From positions 11,472,645 through 11,536,644 of the forward strand of contig NC_074720.1 in the NCBI RefSeq assembly GCF_947242115.1: DNA of 64,000 nt. Direction: 5' to 3'. A program made the translations under genes and the position numbers. This DNA comes from Biomphalaria glabrata. Its lineage: Eukaryota > Mollusca > Gastropoda > Planorbidae. The notes beneath the pieces were generated by a model. The model had not been told where the DNA came from. It searched no databases and saw nothing but the letters and a program-made list of their open reading frames with translations. Of this stretch, positions 21,805 through 36,200 are shown piece after piece. Every line of letters starts with the position of its first letter. Position 1 is the first letter of the stretch.

Positions 21805-23015
21805 TCACTATCTCAAGATAAGGCTTTAGTTTCACTATCTCAAGACAAGACAGTGTAATTTCACTATCTCACAACAAGACAAGACAGCGTAGTTTCACTA
21901 TCTCACAACAAGACAAGACAATGTGGTTTCACTATCTCACAACAAGACAGTGTGGTTTCACTATCTCACAACAAGACAGTGTGGTTTCACTATCTCACAA
22001 CAAGACAGTGTGGTTTCACTATCTCACAACAAGAAAGTGTGGTTTCACTATCTCACAACAAGACAGTGTGGTTTCACTATCTCACAACAAGACAGTGTGG
22101 TTTCACTATCTCACAACAAGACAGTGTGGTTTCACTATCTCACAACAAGACAGTGTGGTTTCACTATCTCACAACAAGACAAGACAATGTGGTTTCACTA
22201 TCTCACAACAAGACAGTGTGGTTTCACTATCTCACAACAAGACAGTGTGGTTTCACTATCTCACAACAAGACAAGACAATGTGGTTTCACTATCTCACAA
22301 CAAGACAGTGTGGTTTCACTATCTCACAACAAGACAGTGTGGTTTCACTATCTCACAACAAGACAGTGTGGTTTCACTATCTCACAACAAGACAGTGTGG
22401 TTTCACTATCTCACAACAAGACAGTGTGGTTTCACTATCTCACAACAAGACAGTGTGGTTTCACTATCTCACAACAAGACAGTGTGGTTTCACTATCTCA
22501 CAACAAGACAAGACAATGTGGTTTCACTATCTCACAACAAGACAGTGTGGTTTCACTATCTCACAACAAGACAGTGTGGTTTCACTATCTCACAACATGA
22601 CAGTGTGGTTTCACTATCTCACAACAAGACAAGACAATGTGGTTTCACTATCTCACAACAAGACAAGACAATGTGGTTTTACTATCTCACAACAAGACAA
22701 TGTGGTTTCACTATCTCACAACAAGACATGACAATGTGGTTTCACTATCTCACAACAAGACAAGACAATGTGGTTTTACTATCTCACAACAAGACAGTGT
22801 GGTTTCACTATCTCACAACAAGACAGTGTGGTTTCACTATCTCACAACATGACAGTGTGGTTTCACTATCTCACAACAAGACAAGACAATGTGGTTTCAC
22901 TATCTCACAACAAGACAAGACAATGTGGTTTTACTATCTCACAACAAGACAATGTGGTTTCACTATCTCACAACAAGACTAGACAGTGTGGTTTCACTAT
23001 CTCAAGAAAAGACTT
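21805..23015. repeat. 29/34-bp minisatellite, roughly 35 copies
   Basis: The basic unit is CAACAAGACAGTGTGG + TTTCACTATCTCA (29 bp). About ten units carry an extra AGACA (34 bp), and those nearly always read AATGTGG instead of CAGTGTGG, so the two differences travel together. Because 29 is not a multiple of three and the unit lacks stops in every phase, all three plus-strand frames stay open (up to 353 codons); this is not evidence of a protein. Worn units at each edge suggest growth from the centre. Confidence 0.97.
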
Positions 23016-24185
23016 TAGTTTCACTATCTGACAACAATAACCACCCTAGTCTGTGTCAAGAGTTTAATCTGGTACACAGTCAAATGTTGTAATGTTAGAA
23101 TCATCATAGATAAAGTATTACATAATGCAAAGATGTACACCAAAGTGGAGCTAAGGACAATAACTCTCATTGTCTTGACAGGCATTATCAACAATTGGAC
23201 TAAGACTCAGGAATGGCATTTCCTAACTTCCAAAACATCAACTACATTTCCTGTTTATCAGAGCTAATAAATAATTAGGATTTAAACTCAAGACCTTAAG
23301 CTCATCATTAATAGGGTTGGATAAGAGCACACCACAAACATTTTTGTAAAGATCTATGATGATAAACAAACACTGATTTAATAGTCCATTTATCCAGTAG
23401 AGATGCACTTAGAGTAGACAGTTTATTAACCAAGTGTAACCTTTATTCACCAAATAAAATCTTTTTACTTTTTAATAACATTATTTCTAAGTGAAAAACT
23501 AACATGGAATCCCCCTATTGATGAAATTATTAACAAATCAAGCAAAGCATTAGGGTTTATTAAAAGAAATGTCTACAAATCAAATAAGAACATAAAACTA
23601 ACATTTTTATTTAACCTTGGTTTGGCCAATAATAGAATATGCCTCCTCTGTTTGGGACCTAATCATTCTTCTCTCTTGAAGTAACGTTTGTATTTCATCA
23701 GAGAAGTACTGAAAGAGAAGTTTCAGGAGTATTTGTATGTCAGGTTGAGAAAAGCTATCCTAAAGTTTGACAAACTTCCCAGACAATCATTGACATGAGA
23801 GTGATGAGCACACAAAAACCAGGCATATTTACTAGCTCAGAGAAAATCTATGAACCATATAAGATTGTGCCATATGAGCTAGGGAATGTCATCAAAACAT
23901 GATATCTAATATGATTCAAATCCAGGACCTTTGGTTTAGAAGTCAAATACAATGCTACTTTTGACACCATATACCAATTTATAATTAGTCTATAATGAAA
24001 GTTTTGTCTACTTCTGATCAAAGTTAAAAGTTTAAACAACAATAATTGATAAAACAAAACAAAAAATGTTGGACATTGCATACATTGTATGTGAAATATC
24101 TCCCAGGCCAGTGCTGACACTTGACTTTTTAAGACTTGATAGAGTTGATGCTTTAGAAAACGCCTTTAAACCACATGCATAAAAA
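23016..24185. other. Intergenic stretch containing a decayed CR1-like fragment
   Basis: About 23495-23710 on the plus strand resembles family C: AATCAAGCAAAGCATTAGGG, then a CTTGGTTTGGCCAATAATAG string and TTGAAGTAACGTTTGTATT. The rest, up to the BBS2 3' end, holds nothing I can name. Confidence 0.6.
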
Positions 24186-24191
24186 TTTATT
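24186..24191 (-). promoter_or_regulatory. Candidate poly(A) signal of BBS2
   Basis: TTTATT on the plus strand is AATAAA on the minus strand, 14 bases past the BBS2 stop codon. If used, the 3' UTR would be very short. Confidence 0.4.
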
Positions 24192-24204
24192 TTACTTTTG
24201 GCCT

Positions 24205-27200
24205 TTATGCCACTCCTGTGTTGATGATCTTAAATAGAGATGATGTGTTGTTGTTCTTGATGGCTGTCCTACACAATGTCACCACCTGGTTCTTGTACTT
24301 TCCCACTGAAATACAAGCAATCAAAATGTTCACTTCAAATGAACATTAATTACTAACAATTAGCAAAAAGGAGGGTCCAAACTGTCAAGGACAAAGGATA
24401 ACTTCATGTCAAACTTAACTGTAAACCTTTCATCTGTGTCTCACGAACAGAAAAATTTACTTTAGATTTTCTTTAGAGATTAAATTGACTTTTTTTTTTA
24501 CACCATTAAACAATAGAAGTTTTAAATCATCTTAAAAATTCCTTTGGTATCACAAACTTTAGGTAGTTAAAAAATAAATGCTGAGATTTATGTGCAAAAA
24601 CATTTGGAATTTATAAAAATAGAATCAGCATATTGATTTAATTGTTTCCATCAAACAATGTTTTTTATTATTCCTCAGCTTTATTATTTCTTATCTACAA
24701 TTAAATTCTGGATAAATCAATCAGTTGTTTTAAAGTACTAAGTCTACCTTCAATGGTTAACTATTATAAATCATAAGCTTTGATGACATATCAAATAAAT
24801 ACTATAGATGCAAATGCAATTCTATGAAGTTTAATATAATTGACTTTGAATCAATTCAATTTATTTATGAGAAGAAAGCTGACAAAGTTTTTACCTCGGA
24901 CACGGGAAGCTTTCTGTATGATTTGATTAATCTGTTTCAAGCCCAACACTAACTCCTGGTGATTGTTACAGCGGATGTTGTACCCGGCCACTAAGTCACG
25001 GTTGAGATCACTGAGCTCCATATAGCCTCGTCTCATACTCTTCCTGTATCATCACACAGAGAACACATGGAGAAATCAATTATAGAGGCACAATCATGAA
25101 AAACATTAACAAAATAAAGTGCATTAAAACTATAATAGAAATAAACAGGTCAACAGGAATAACCCAATTAGATGTCAAGTAGTTAACTAATGTATGAATA
25201 AACAGTAATTGTATGCATCAAATTAATTTACCCTCTTTATAATCATCAAGAATAAAAGTTGACTTTTATCAATCAATGTGTAACATTTTAACCTGAAGAA
25301 AATGTGTTTAGTTTCACAAGTTACTTCCAAAACTCCTTCAGGAAAGTAGTCAGCAGGGTTTGAACCAAAGACTATCATGATGACAATAAATCGTGCACAC
25401 TACCATGCTTAGCATTTCAGGGCCAAGATGTAGCCATTAGAATTTTAATTTTGTCCATCAACAAGTTTAAATATTTTACTCCAAACTATTTGTCAATCAT
25501 TCTTTGTTTGTGTCTTGCTATTAAAACTTTACTTGGAAAGTTGATAATATTAAAGGATTACCATTAATAAAATTTAATATGGTATTGGGGAACAAAAAGA
25601 AACAAAAACAACATCAACATGATTTATCCTGGACTTTAAACAGAAATATTTGTTTAAATTCAGTTAAACTCAACTTAATCAGTGTTTCAGTTATTTAAAA
25701 GTTTTTCAATTCATGGCCAAGCTCAAGATAAGTTAATAAATGATCTTTAACTTACATTCTATAATTGAGAGAGTTGCTCCAATGTAGTTTGATATAATGA
25801 TATAAGTGAGAAGAAATGCTTTAAAAAACCAACAAGATTTATGGGTGTTAACTTTTTATGTACCACTCCCTTTCCTGTTAACTATTGCAATCCACATTCT
25901 AACTCTATTTATAAAAAGCTGCGCCTGTTTTTAATAAGCAGCTTTCTTTTGAGTATGAAATGTGTGTCACACAGCCTTTGTGAGAGCTCTCCAACGTCTC
26001 TTTCAGAGGCAATCTGATGCCAGATACTTTCTTCTATGCCAGTGAAGGTGAAATGGTGCTTGAGTTGATCTTTGATGCAATTATGGAGGGCACCTCTGTA
26101 ACGCCATCCTCCTTTAAGCTTGCCAAAGAAAAAAACTTAAATAGAACGCCAGTGGACAATGGCTTTGTCTGCTCAAAATGAGGAAAAATATGCAGGTCGC
26201 AACTGGGTTTGTGTAGTCATTTGAAACACTGCGTTCATCCTTAATCTTTAGAATCAAAGACATTGCCTTGCCATTATACAAAGCTAACAATCATGATTCT
26301 AGCATGGCTGTACTTTTCTATAATCTAATTTGATATTGATGATTCCGTCGGAATGTGGAAAATAATTATGGAGAGAAACAGTTAATAACTTACATGTCAC
26401 CCATAATACGAGCATCTTCTGCACGGACGACCATACTTCGTATAAGATTTGAGTGGTCAGCCATTTCAGCAGTCAACTTTGTCCTGACTCTGTGCAATTC
26501 ATCCACCTGAGAATAAAAAAAAATTTCTTCATTGTTTTGACAGTCATTAGGTGAACAAGGTCTAAATGACGCTGCTGATCCCAATCCCAAACTGTATCAG
26601 CACATGCCATTCCTGCATAAGGGGGGAGGACTGTTGTGTGAAATCATTCTGACCATAGCTCATGCCCAGATATTCCTCCATGAGATGATCCATAGTTGCT
26701 TCACAACTGATGAAGGTCAGACATACCATTATATAGGCCATAAATACATTATATATGGTGTGTCTAAAATTCAATTTTTATTTTCCCAATATTTAAATGC
26801 TGATGTTTAAATGCTAAAGATAAAATGGAGTTGTGGTGGTTAAGTGGTAAAGCCTTTGGCTGGGTCCCAGGTTCAAATCCTGGTAAAGACTGGGATTTTT
26901 TTAATTTTGGATCTTTAGGGCGCCTCTGAGTCCACCCAGCCCTAATGGGTAACTGACATTAGGTGGGGAAAAGTAAAGGTGGTTGGTTGTTGTGCTGGTC
27001 ACATGACACCTACATTAACCATAGGCCATAGAAACAGATGACCTTTACATCATCTGCCCTATAGATCACAAAGTCTAAAAGGGGTACTTTACTGTGTTTT
27101 TTTTTACCTTTAAAGATGTAAGATTTCAGTAGCTGGTTATAAACCAAAGAATATGCTAATTCCAAAGAATGTTCAATGCAATGAATGAACGCACATAAAC

Positions 27201-30200
27201 TACTAAGATGGAGCATGTAAATAATGACCAAGTTTATTTAAATGTTAAAAGTGAAGATTGATGTCAGAATCAAGGCCAATTATACACTATAAGTATACAC
27301 AAAGGTAAGACTAACCTTAATCAGAATCTGTTTGAGTGTTTCAGTCTCCACTGGGAAGTCTACAATTGTCTGAAGGTCTTCAATCTTAAGGAACTCAGCC
27401 AATGACTGAATGACATTCCCTGCAAGGTCCATGTCATCCGTGTGGATGGCAAATTGACCAGCTTGTGACATTCTTATCCTAAGGAGCCCAGAGCCACGCA
27501 AGGAGAAAAAAGTGACATGCAGGTCACCCTCACAGACCAGGTTCTGACTTAACAGGAAGTTCTGATTCAGCCACATGAAAGCCTGTGAACATTTTGTAGT
27601 CAATGCAAGTTTTTTCTTCATCAGTTTTTTTTCAATTAATTTTCTTGTGAAACCAACTTGTTAACACACTCTTTCAAAAGAAAATACTTTCAAAATACTA
27701 ACTTAACTTATGTTTTAACTTGTCCTAGATAATAAATTCTTTTAAACTGACCAAAAGAACCATAGATAAAAAATCTGTTTATTAAAACAGACAATTTGAA
27801 CAATGATTAATTACTTAATAAGTTCATTAATTACTATCAAAAACCTCTGTATAATTTCCTTCAGAGCCTAAAAGAACAAGCAATATAAAGATTTAAAAAA
27901 TTCTTGTGATTAGGATCATGACCAACTGGTTTTACTTTCCCCAAATAAAAGCTGATAACCAATTCTAAATAAAACTCCCACAAATTATGGTAAAACGCTT
28001 GAACCAAGGCTCCTGGACTTTTGATTCTCAATGAAAACAGGGATTTTTAATTTTTGGGACTTTTAGGGCGCCCGTGAATGGTAGAATATTTTCATCTTTA
28101 GATAGTGCAAAGTTAAGGATCTTGACCTTTAACAATGTCTTTAAAAAAAAATAAAACAGAAAAGTTTCAGTGAAAAAAAATCTAGCATAAGAGTCTAGAA
28201 CACAGTGAATGTCTAAATAAAATACAAAGTATTAGAATGGATAAGTTTAATTATTGAACTCACTCTCTGAGGTCGTTCATTAAGTGTGAAATGAACAGAA
28301 CTCCTTGGATCTGGTTGTTCATTATCAACCAAAACAAACATGGAAAATCTGGGCAACTCTCTGGTTAGCTCAAAAACATGAAAGTGGGAGCTGATGAGAA
28401 ATGAAAATGTAATTATTTTTAGAATAACTTTAAAACCATGATAGCTTTAATATAATAAAAGTTTTGTCTTCAACTCCAAATATTAAGAAAGAGTGCAGTA
28501 TTTTATGATATTATGAATGCCCAGCTTTGACATATATATTTTGCCAGTTCCAAGGCAGACAAAGCCATTGTCTGCTAAAGGATGCATTAGGTTCTCTTTT
28601 TACAAAGCTTATATCAACTCACTCTGTCTGTCTGACTGGACTAAATTGTGTACACATTATTTCTCCCACACCCATTCTCGGATCAAGCTGAAGCTTTTCA
28701 CAATTATTCATTGACATAGACAAGACACGAATCAATAAAAAAACAAAAGTAACTAATTAGACAATTAATTACTGGTAATACATTATTTTGTTTGATAGCA
28801 ACAAGGAAAACTATAGCTTTGCTTTGGTCTCAAATGTGTGTCCTGCACAACACAGTTTGACAGTAGAGTATCGAAAAAAGCTCTTGGTGTGATGAAGAAA
28901 CTCCTAAGAATTCAGTAAATGTCTCATTTTTGTAGGGCATTATTCCATTTAAAAAAATGAAATGTAACACATTTTTCTTCAACATTCAAAATTTATTCTA
29001 TTCCAATATTTTTGAAGCTAGTTTTCCCCAACAACTGTTCATTTTTTTTGGTTTGAATCTAAAAGTAATCTGTCTATTCCAATGTGTTTCTTTCTTAGTA
29101 GGAACAGACTCTAACCTGTTTTTCTGACCAATCATAGCCTTGATGTGTAAGTCTACTGGAACATCCTTGGGCGGAATAAGTGGAACAGAAACTGAGTTGC
29201 TGACAGCTGCAGCACTTGGGTGGCTGAAGTGAAAACATAGGAATACTTTAAAAAACCAATATCACTTTACATAGAACACTATATGCTAGAGTTTCATCTA
29301 GTTCTAAGGATGATTTAAGTGGTCTATTGTAATGTTAGTATATTAAGTTAACTAATAAGGATTTCATTTCAATAGTGTCTAAACTGTACAAACAATTATA
29401 AATCTAACAAGAACAAAGCTTTTTTTGTCATAGAAGTTAACATTAGAATAAATGTTTGCAAGATATTTTACTTAATTCCACAGCTTTAGCTCATAAATTA
29501 TCACCAACAGAGAATTTAGAGTATAACTTTAAAGAAAAAATTGATGCTCTTAAAGTTACTTGGATGATCCCTTATAAAGAGATTTGACTGTATCAACAGT
29601 AAAATATTTTAGCTTCAAACTTACATGACATGAGATTCTCCTTCAAAAATTCCTTCTGCAAATATAAGTGCTGCTCTGATGATGGTATCTGGAAAGAAAT
29701 CCACAAGATTTGTGTTTTGTTTTTAATTGTGTTAATTGTAGATAAGGTTCATTGAAGATAATTGCAATTAAATTCAGATGTTACTATAGACAGAAACAGT
29801 AAATGGACATCCCCTTAATATATCCCCTTCACATATCTAGGAAGTGTGGTATCAAATGACGCATCGATTTCAAGAAAAATTGATAACCATCTGGTCAGGG
29901 CCAGTAGCGCTTTTGGACAACTCCAGGTGAGAGTTTGTCTGAATACATTGCTCCGCCTGCCTACAAAAATCAATGTCTACCAAGCGGTGGTTCTCTCAAT
30001 CCTCCTATATGGATCTGAGACATGGACTAAGCAACTAAGACTACTTGAGCGCTTTCACCAAAGATACTTGTTCATCATGGACATACCATTGCAAGACCAC
30101 ACAACAAAAAGCAATGTCCTTGCGAATGACAATATGGACAGTATAGAGGGACTTCTTATGGTCTGACAGTTATGCTGGGCAGGGCATGTATCCCATATGA

Positions 30201-33200
30201 GGGACAAAAGTATGCCGAAAACAGTCTTTTTTTCGTGAGCTGAAAGGTGGTCAATGTAACAGAGGTGACCAAAAGAAACGCTTTAAAGACCAGCTTAGGC
30301 ACCAACTTGCTTTAACTGACATAAAAGAGAGCACCTGGTTGCAGACAGCTTCAGAATGAGACAGTTTGAGGTCACTTACAAAGGCATGAGATACATATTT
30401 CAGACCAAAAGAAAATCTGATGCCAAGGACAGACACAGATGGATAAAAAGAAAATTTAAATTGGCAGACAATGGTTATGCCTGCCCTGGATGTGGCAAAA
30501 TATGTAGGTCACAGCTGGGGCAGCATAGCCATGGTAAATACTGCCTTTTTCATTAATCTTTGGACTCAAAGACAAGCATTATTATTATAATGTAGGAATA
30601 ATGTGCTCATACTGATGAAATAAAGAAGACACTCTCAAAAGGTAAGAAGAAGATCGCATAATTGAAACAACTTTAAACACTCTAGAGATATTAATTTTTG
30701 TGTTTTTCAAGATAATATTTAGTAGAATATTTTAAATACTTTCTAATTTGACCATTGTTGATAAAGTAAAGCCATGTGTTTGGTTCTGCGTGTAAATTAA
30801 AGTTAAAAAAAAAAACAACTAATGCAACTATCATCTTATTTTGTGGTGTTGACATTGAACACATGAATTCAAATCTAGAAAGATAAAAAAAAAAAACTAA
30901 CCGTTTGTCGTGGCAATTTTCAGTTCCACAAAAGGCTGGAGACACAGGCATAATGTGACGGAAATAGAAGAAATGATATGCATTAATAACAATCATGACT
31001 ATAGAATATGACAATCATTATTATAGATATATTTTGACAAACGCATCATTGTTAATGAATGTATTGTTATAGTGATCAATTTTCTTACTTAAAATGATTT
31101 TTTTCAATTTTGTAAAAACACTGTGCCATTTGAAATTTTTATCAGTTTTAGAAACAATGTCAACAAACTATCTTCATATTTCTAACTTACTGGGACATTT
31201 TGGTTGCCAGGGTTGACAAGTATGGACGTTTCTAGCTGAGTATTTGCCTGAAAGAAAAGTATTTTGTAATATTAGGTTGAAAAATAAGAATAAGTAGAAG
31301 AACTCATTCTTCAAATAGAAACACACACACACACACACACAAAATATATTTAATATTAATGCAAGTTTTCTAAATTTATCTGGATCTACACTTACTGGTA
31401 TCATTCCCATAGTTCTTCCACTCTCTCCAAGGCTACTGGCTCCCAATTTAAAATTTGGAAATTCTCCACTCTGTGACTGGCCTCCTGGGATCAAAGAATG
31501 GCCTGGTGAGCCTAAGAGACCAGCTAATGCTAACTGACCTCCTGGACCCATTGGAGCTCCTCCTGAGCTTTGGCCAGCTATTAGGCCTGTCTGGCCTGGA
31601 CGAAGTGCTCCATCACCACCTCCTCCAGATGTATCAAATCCACTTGAGTTTCCACCAGGCTTTAGAGTTAAATAATTTTTTTTAATGTATATTTAATTTT
31701 TCCTTGCTTTTAACAGAAACAATTAAGCAAGAAATCACAAAAATTAATTAACATTTTTTTTATAACTATTCATTTAAAAAAAACTGAATTGTAATAAAAA
31801 ATACATCTTTTGCTCACAAAGTCTAATGTATGTATCTAATTCTGATTTTCAATGACTCTTATCTTATAAATTTTACTTTAAAAAAAGAAGAAGATTATAG
31901 CCTACACATGTCTCTAGATCAATCTAGTCATGGGTGTTAATCAGTGACTTAAAGTCTGCCAAGTCATTGGTTTTCCTGCCTGATTTAGGCAACAACTCCA
32001 TGCTCTAATAGCATTAGGGAAGAAGGAATATTTGTAAAAATTTGTCCTAGCATATGAAACAAGGAATGTGCCTTTATCTTTGTGTCTTTCTAAGTATTTT
32101 ATTAGAATTTGTTTTTGTATTTGAAGATTATGGTTTAGTCAAGTTTAGTGTTTTATGTATAATTGCTACTTTACTTTTAAGTCTTCTGTCCTGAAGGGAT
32201 GATTTGAATGTAATGATTTTACTAATATAAAATTAATGTAATGATTTTACTAAAGGTGTTACTCTAGTCAAATGTTAATATTTGTTTAATATGAGTCTCA
32301 CTGCTCTATTTAGAGTCTGTTCCAGTTTCCTAATGTTTTCATCAGTTGGGGGGCCCAAACAGAAGATGCATATCCTAGATTGGTCTAACCAAGGTTACTC
32401 TGTAGCTGTTGTAGGTTAGTTCACAATTTTCTTACCATTAGTCCCTTTAATCCTGGGAATCCTCCTTTACCTTGAGCTCCATTCTTCCTTCCTAAGTCTC
32501 CACTAAGTGCAGCTGCCAGTACAGCTGCCTCCCCTGATAGTGCCAGCTTTGAGTTTTCAGCATAATTCTTTAATTCCAGCATAAGGTTCTTTTAATAAAA
32601 AAAAATTAAAATAATTTAAAAAAAAAAAAAAAATTAACACTGAAATTTTATTATATCAAAAATGGTTACATCAAATGTTCTTAGTAATTTTATAGTCCAG
32701 GTAATGAAAGAGCTTATCATTTAGCATCAGACTCTGTAATCAAGAGATCACAACCAGATTGTGTTATCAAATTTCTGTAGATATTTAATGGATTCCAAAA
32801 AAGTTAAGCATAGTTATAAATTATTATAGTTTGAATGAAAGGGAAATGGGGATTAAAGCCCCCCTAAATCACCACTATAGATATCTTTTCAGATTTGCTT
32901 TATATTATTGGGGGTTAGGGTGGCTGAATGGATGAGCACTTAACTTCTGAACCAAGAGGTCTTGGGTTCTAATCCCACTGCAATTTTAAATTTCAGGATA
33001 TTAGGGGCTGCCCCTGAGTCTACCCAAATCTAATAGGCACCTGACATTAGTTGGGGAAAATTAAAGACGTTTGGTTATTGTGCTGGCCATATGACACCCT
33101 TGTCAGCTATGGTCCACAGAAATAGAAGACCTTTACCTCATCTGCCATATAGATCACAAGGTCTGAAAGTTGTTGTTTTTACTTACCTTACATGTATTAT

Positions 33201-36200
33201 TTAAAAGATCATTGGAACAAAATCCTGTAGTCAAACATTTATCTTTCATTCTTTAATGTTTTATCAATTGTTTTTGTTTTATACATTTTAGACGTTCTAT
33301 CAGAAATGAAGATTATTTTCCCCTGGTCCAAACTTCCTGAAGGATAGCAGGGGATGGATGCGCCAGAAACAGTCAGAAGCGCAAACAACATGACCAAACT
33401 TAAAAACAGCCAATCGATTAACCAAATAATGTTAGAGCTGAACTTAATTACACACTAAGTTTCCCAGAACAGGAGCTTGGCTTATTAATTGAGTTCTATT
33501 AAATGTTTCAGCCCAACCCATACAGAATATAGAAATCTTGAAGAAAATATACATACCTGTTTACGTAAACTCAATTCTCTGATTGTCTCTTGTTCAACAT
33601 TTGTATTCATCAATGTGGTTCCAACTTCACCAGTAGCTGGATTAAACCCTTTTACTAAATGAAAACATTCTATATTAGTAAACTTTTACTGAAAGAAAAC
33701 ATTCTATATTAGTAAACTTTTACTGAAAGAAAACATTCTATATTAGTAAACATTTACTAACGGAAAACATTCTATGTTGCTAAACTTTTACTGAAGGAAA
33801 AAAATCTATATTAGTTAACTTTTACTGAAAGAAAACATTCTATATTAGTAAACATTTACTAAAAGAAAACATTCTATGTTGCTAAACTTTTACTGAAGAA
33901 AAAAAATCTATACTAGTTAACTTTTAATAAAGGAAAACATTCTATATTAGTAAACTTTTACAAAAGGAAAACATTCTATGTTGCTAAACTTTTACTGAAG
34001 GAAAAAAATCTATATTAGTTAACTTTTAATAAAGGAAAACATCATACATTGGTAATTTTTACTGTAAGAAAAAAATGCTATATTAGTTAACTTAAATTGT
34101 TATATTGTTAAATAAAAAAAATTTTGATATCTAAAAATGTTTTTTTTTTAATTTTATATTTTTAAAGAAAATATTTGGAAGACTTTTTTTTTAGTTTTTG
34201 TATTTTTTTTAAACAAAATTTTTAAAATTTAAATATGTTCTGAATTACAGTATCAGTACAAGTACAATTTGAATTGAAAATTCATGAAGCAAAAATCTTT
34301 CTAGAGTTGAAGTTATAGCAAAGACCAATTGTGGATTACAGTACGTTGAATTCGGATACTTGATTTTAAAAACATGCAATTTTATTGTACATCATTATTT
34401 ACGTTAACTGATTATTTATCCATTTTATAACATCAAATGTCAAAGTTTTTAGGCCGAAATTCCCCTTTATGAAATTGGAATATTTTTAAAACCTTTTTTA
34501 AAAAAAAATAGATAGATATCTTTCAATTTTTCACATTATACATTGTTAGAACTATTTTTTTATGTTACATTAGATTAAACTAAGATAGTTTAGGCAATCT
34601 CTAGAAAGGAAATCTAAAATGGAAATCCAGATTTTTATTATCACCTTCTCCTTCCACTGAGACACAGATCAATTGATCTCCCTTAGCATTGCTGTCAAGT
34701 CGATAGTCTGCCTGATTGAAAAACAACATACAGGAAAATGTTATCTCCATTTAATGCCAAAGTAAAGGTTATTCTCGTAAACTCCAATTGAGTTTTGTTT
34801 GTTTGTATATTACATTACTTGGAAGCCAATAAGCTCATGTTGGTTATATTCTAAATAAGGCATCACACTACCAACTGCGATTCAAGAATAAATAAAATAC
34901 ATAAATCTCATTCAACAGAAGTCTGCCAAAATCTTGTGTTTTTTTTTATTTTGAAAATTGTAATTATATTTATATGAAAAAATAAAATGAATAAAAAATA
35001 GTTTTTTTTAAACATGGATTACCATATCATTAGTATTTATAAAAAAAATAGTAACCTTAGCACCATAAAATCCTTTAAATGACATAATACAAGTACCTGT
35101 ACTATACCAGCAATAGAGTGATCAAAATTGTCTTTGAATATTACTTCCCCTGTCTTATCACTTCTGGCATCAATCTAAACAGATAGACAATAATCATTAA
35201 AAATATAGTGTACTTATAAGCCTGAACTCTAATTCTTAGCCTATACGTATGAGAGAAGGAAATGTAATGCTGTAGTTAATACAGAGCTAACTGGTGGCGA
35301 GCAAATCAAACTATCAAATGGCTAGATTAGCATTATTTAACACATTAGAACTTGATCTACTTTTCCATTGCTCCAACCAGTGATAAGTTCCAATACACCA
35401 TCTCCATTCAGATCAAAACCATGAGTTGTCACAGCTCTGTTCTTAGACTGAGGACAATAGGTTCATAATGATTATTCAAATGTTAATTGACCATTTAATT
35501 ATCATAAGTAACTTAGGTAAATAATCCTTGCAAAATTATTAATACATTGCAAGCAGACAACATATAATTTAAGTAGGATAAAAATTAACTTTATCAAGAA
35601 AACATTTTATGACAATATAAGAAAGTCTTACTTTGATTCTCCAAGCTCTAATTGATCCATCATAGACACCAACTGTTCCATTAGAAAGAGCATAACCAAA
35701 GCGATATTCATTCAGTCTACATAGATTTGTAATCACCTGTAAAAAAAAAAAAACAGAAAATTTTCTTTTTGAGGAATTTTTAAAGTTAAAAATTAAGCCA
35801 CATTTTTAATAATTCCACAAATTTTGGCTTTTCATTATTTATTCCTAATATATAAAATACATATGTGAAGAGTTATAATTTACAACTTTACATTTTTCTT
35901 AATTTTCCTTACACTGATAGCACTCTGCTGTCATTATGAATTATAGAATAGGATTTGTTAGTGTTTAATAAGTTATAAATATCATCACCACCATCCACTA
36001 ACCTCTGTTTCAGTCATTTCAGCAATGATTTCATCTTCTCGAAATATACGGATGTCATAATCTTCTGATCCAACAATGAGCTGTAACAAGTAGAGTGGAC
36101 TTTAAGACTTGTATAGGACATTTTTTTCAAAACACAATTAAGAGTATGGCTGAATAGCTCTCTTCGCCTACCAACAAAAATGATTGTCTATAAATCAGTT

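Noticed and set aside
21921-22982. 353-codon open frame and its overlapping companions
   Set aside because: It is a translation of the 29/34-bp minisatellite; all three frames are open for the same reason, and no exon signals or conserved domain are present.
17287-23015. Regularly spaced direct repeats that might suggest CRISPR arrays
   Set aside because: The units abut with no unique spacers, and the genome is clearly eukaryotic.
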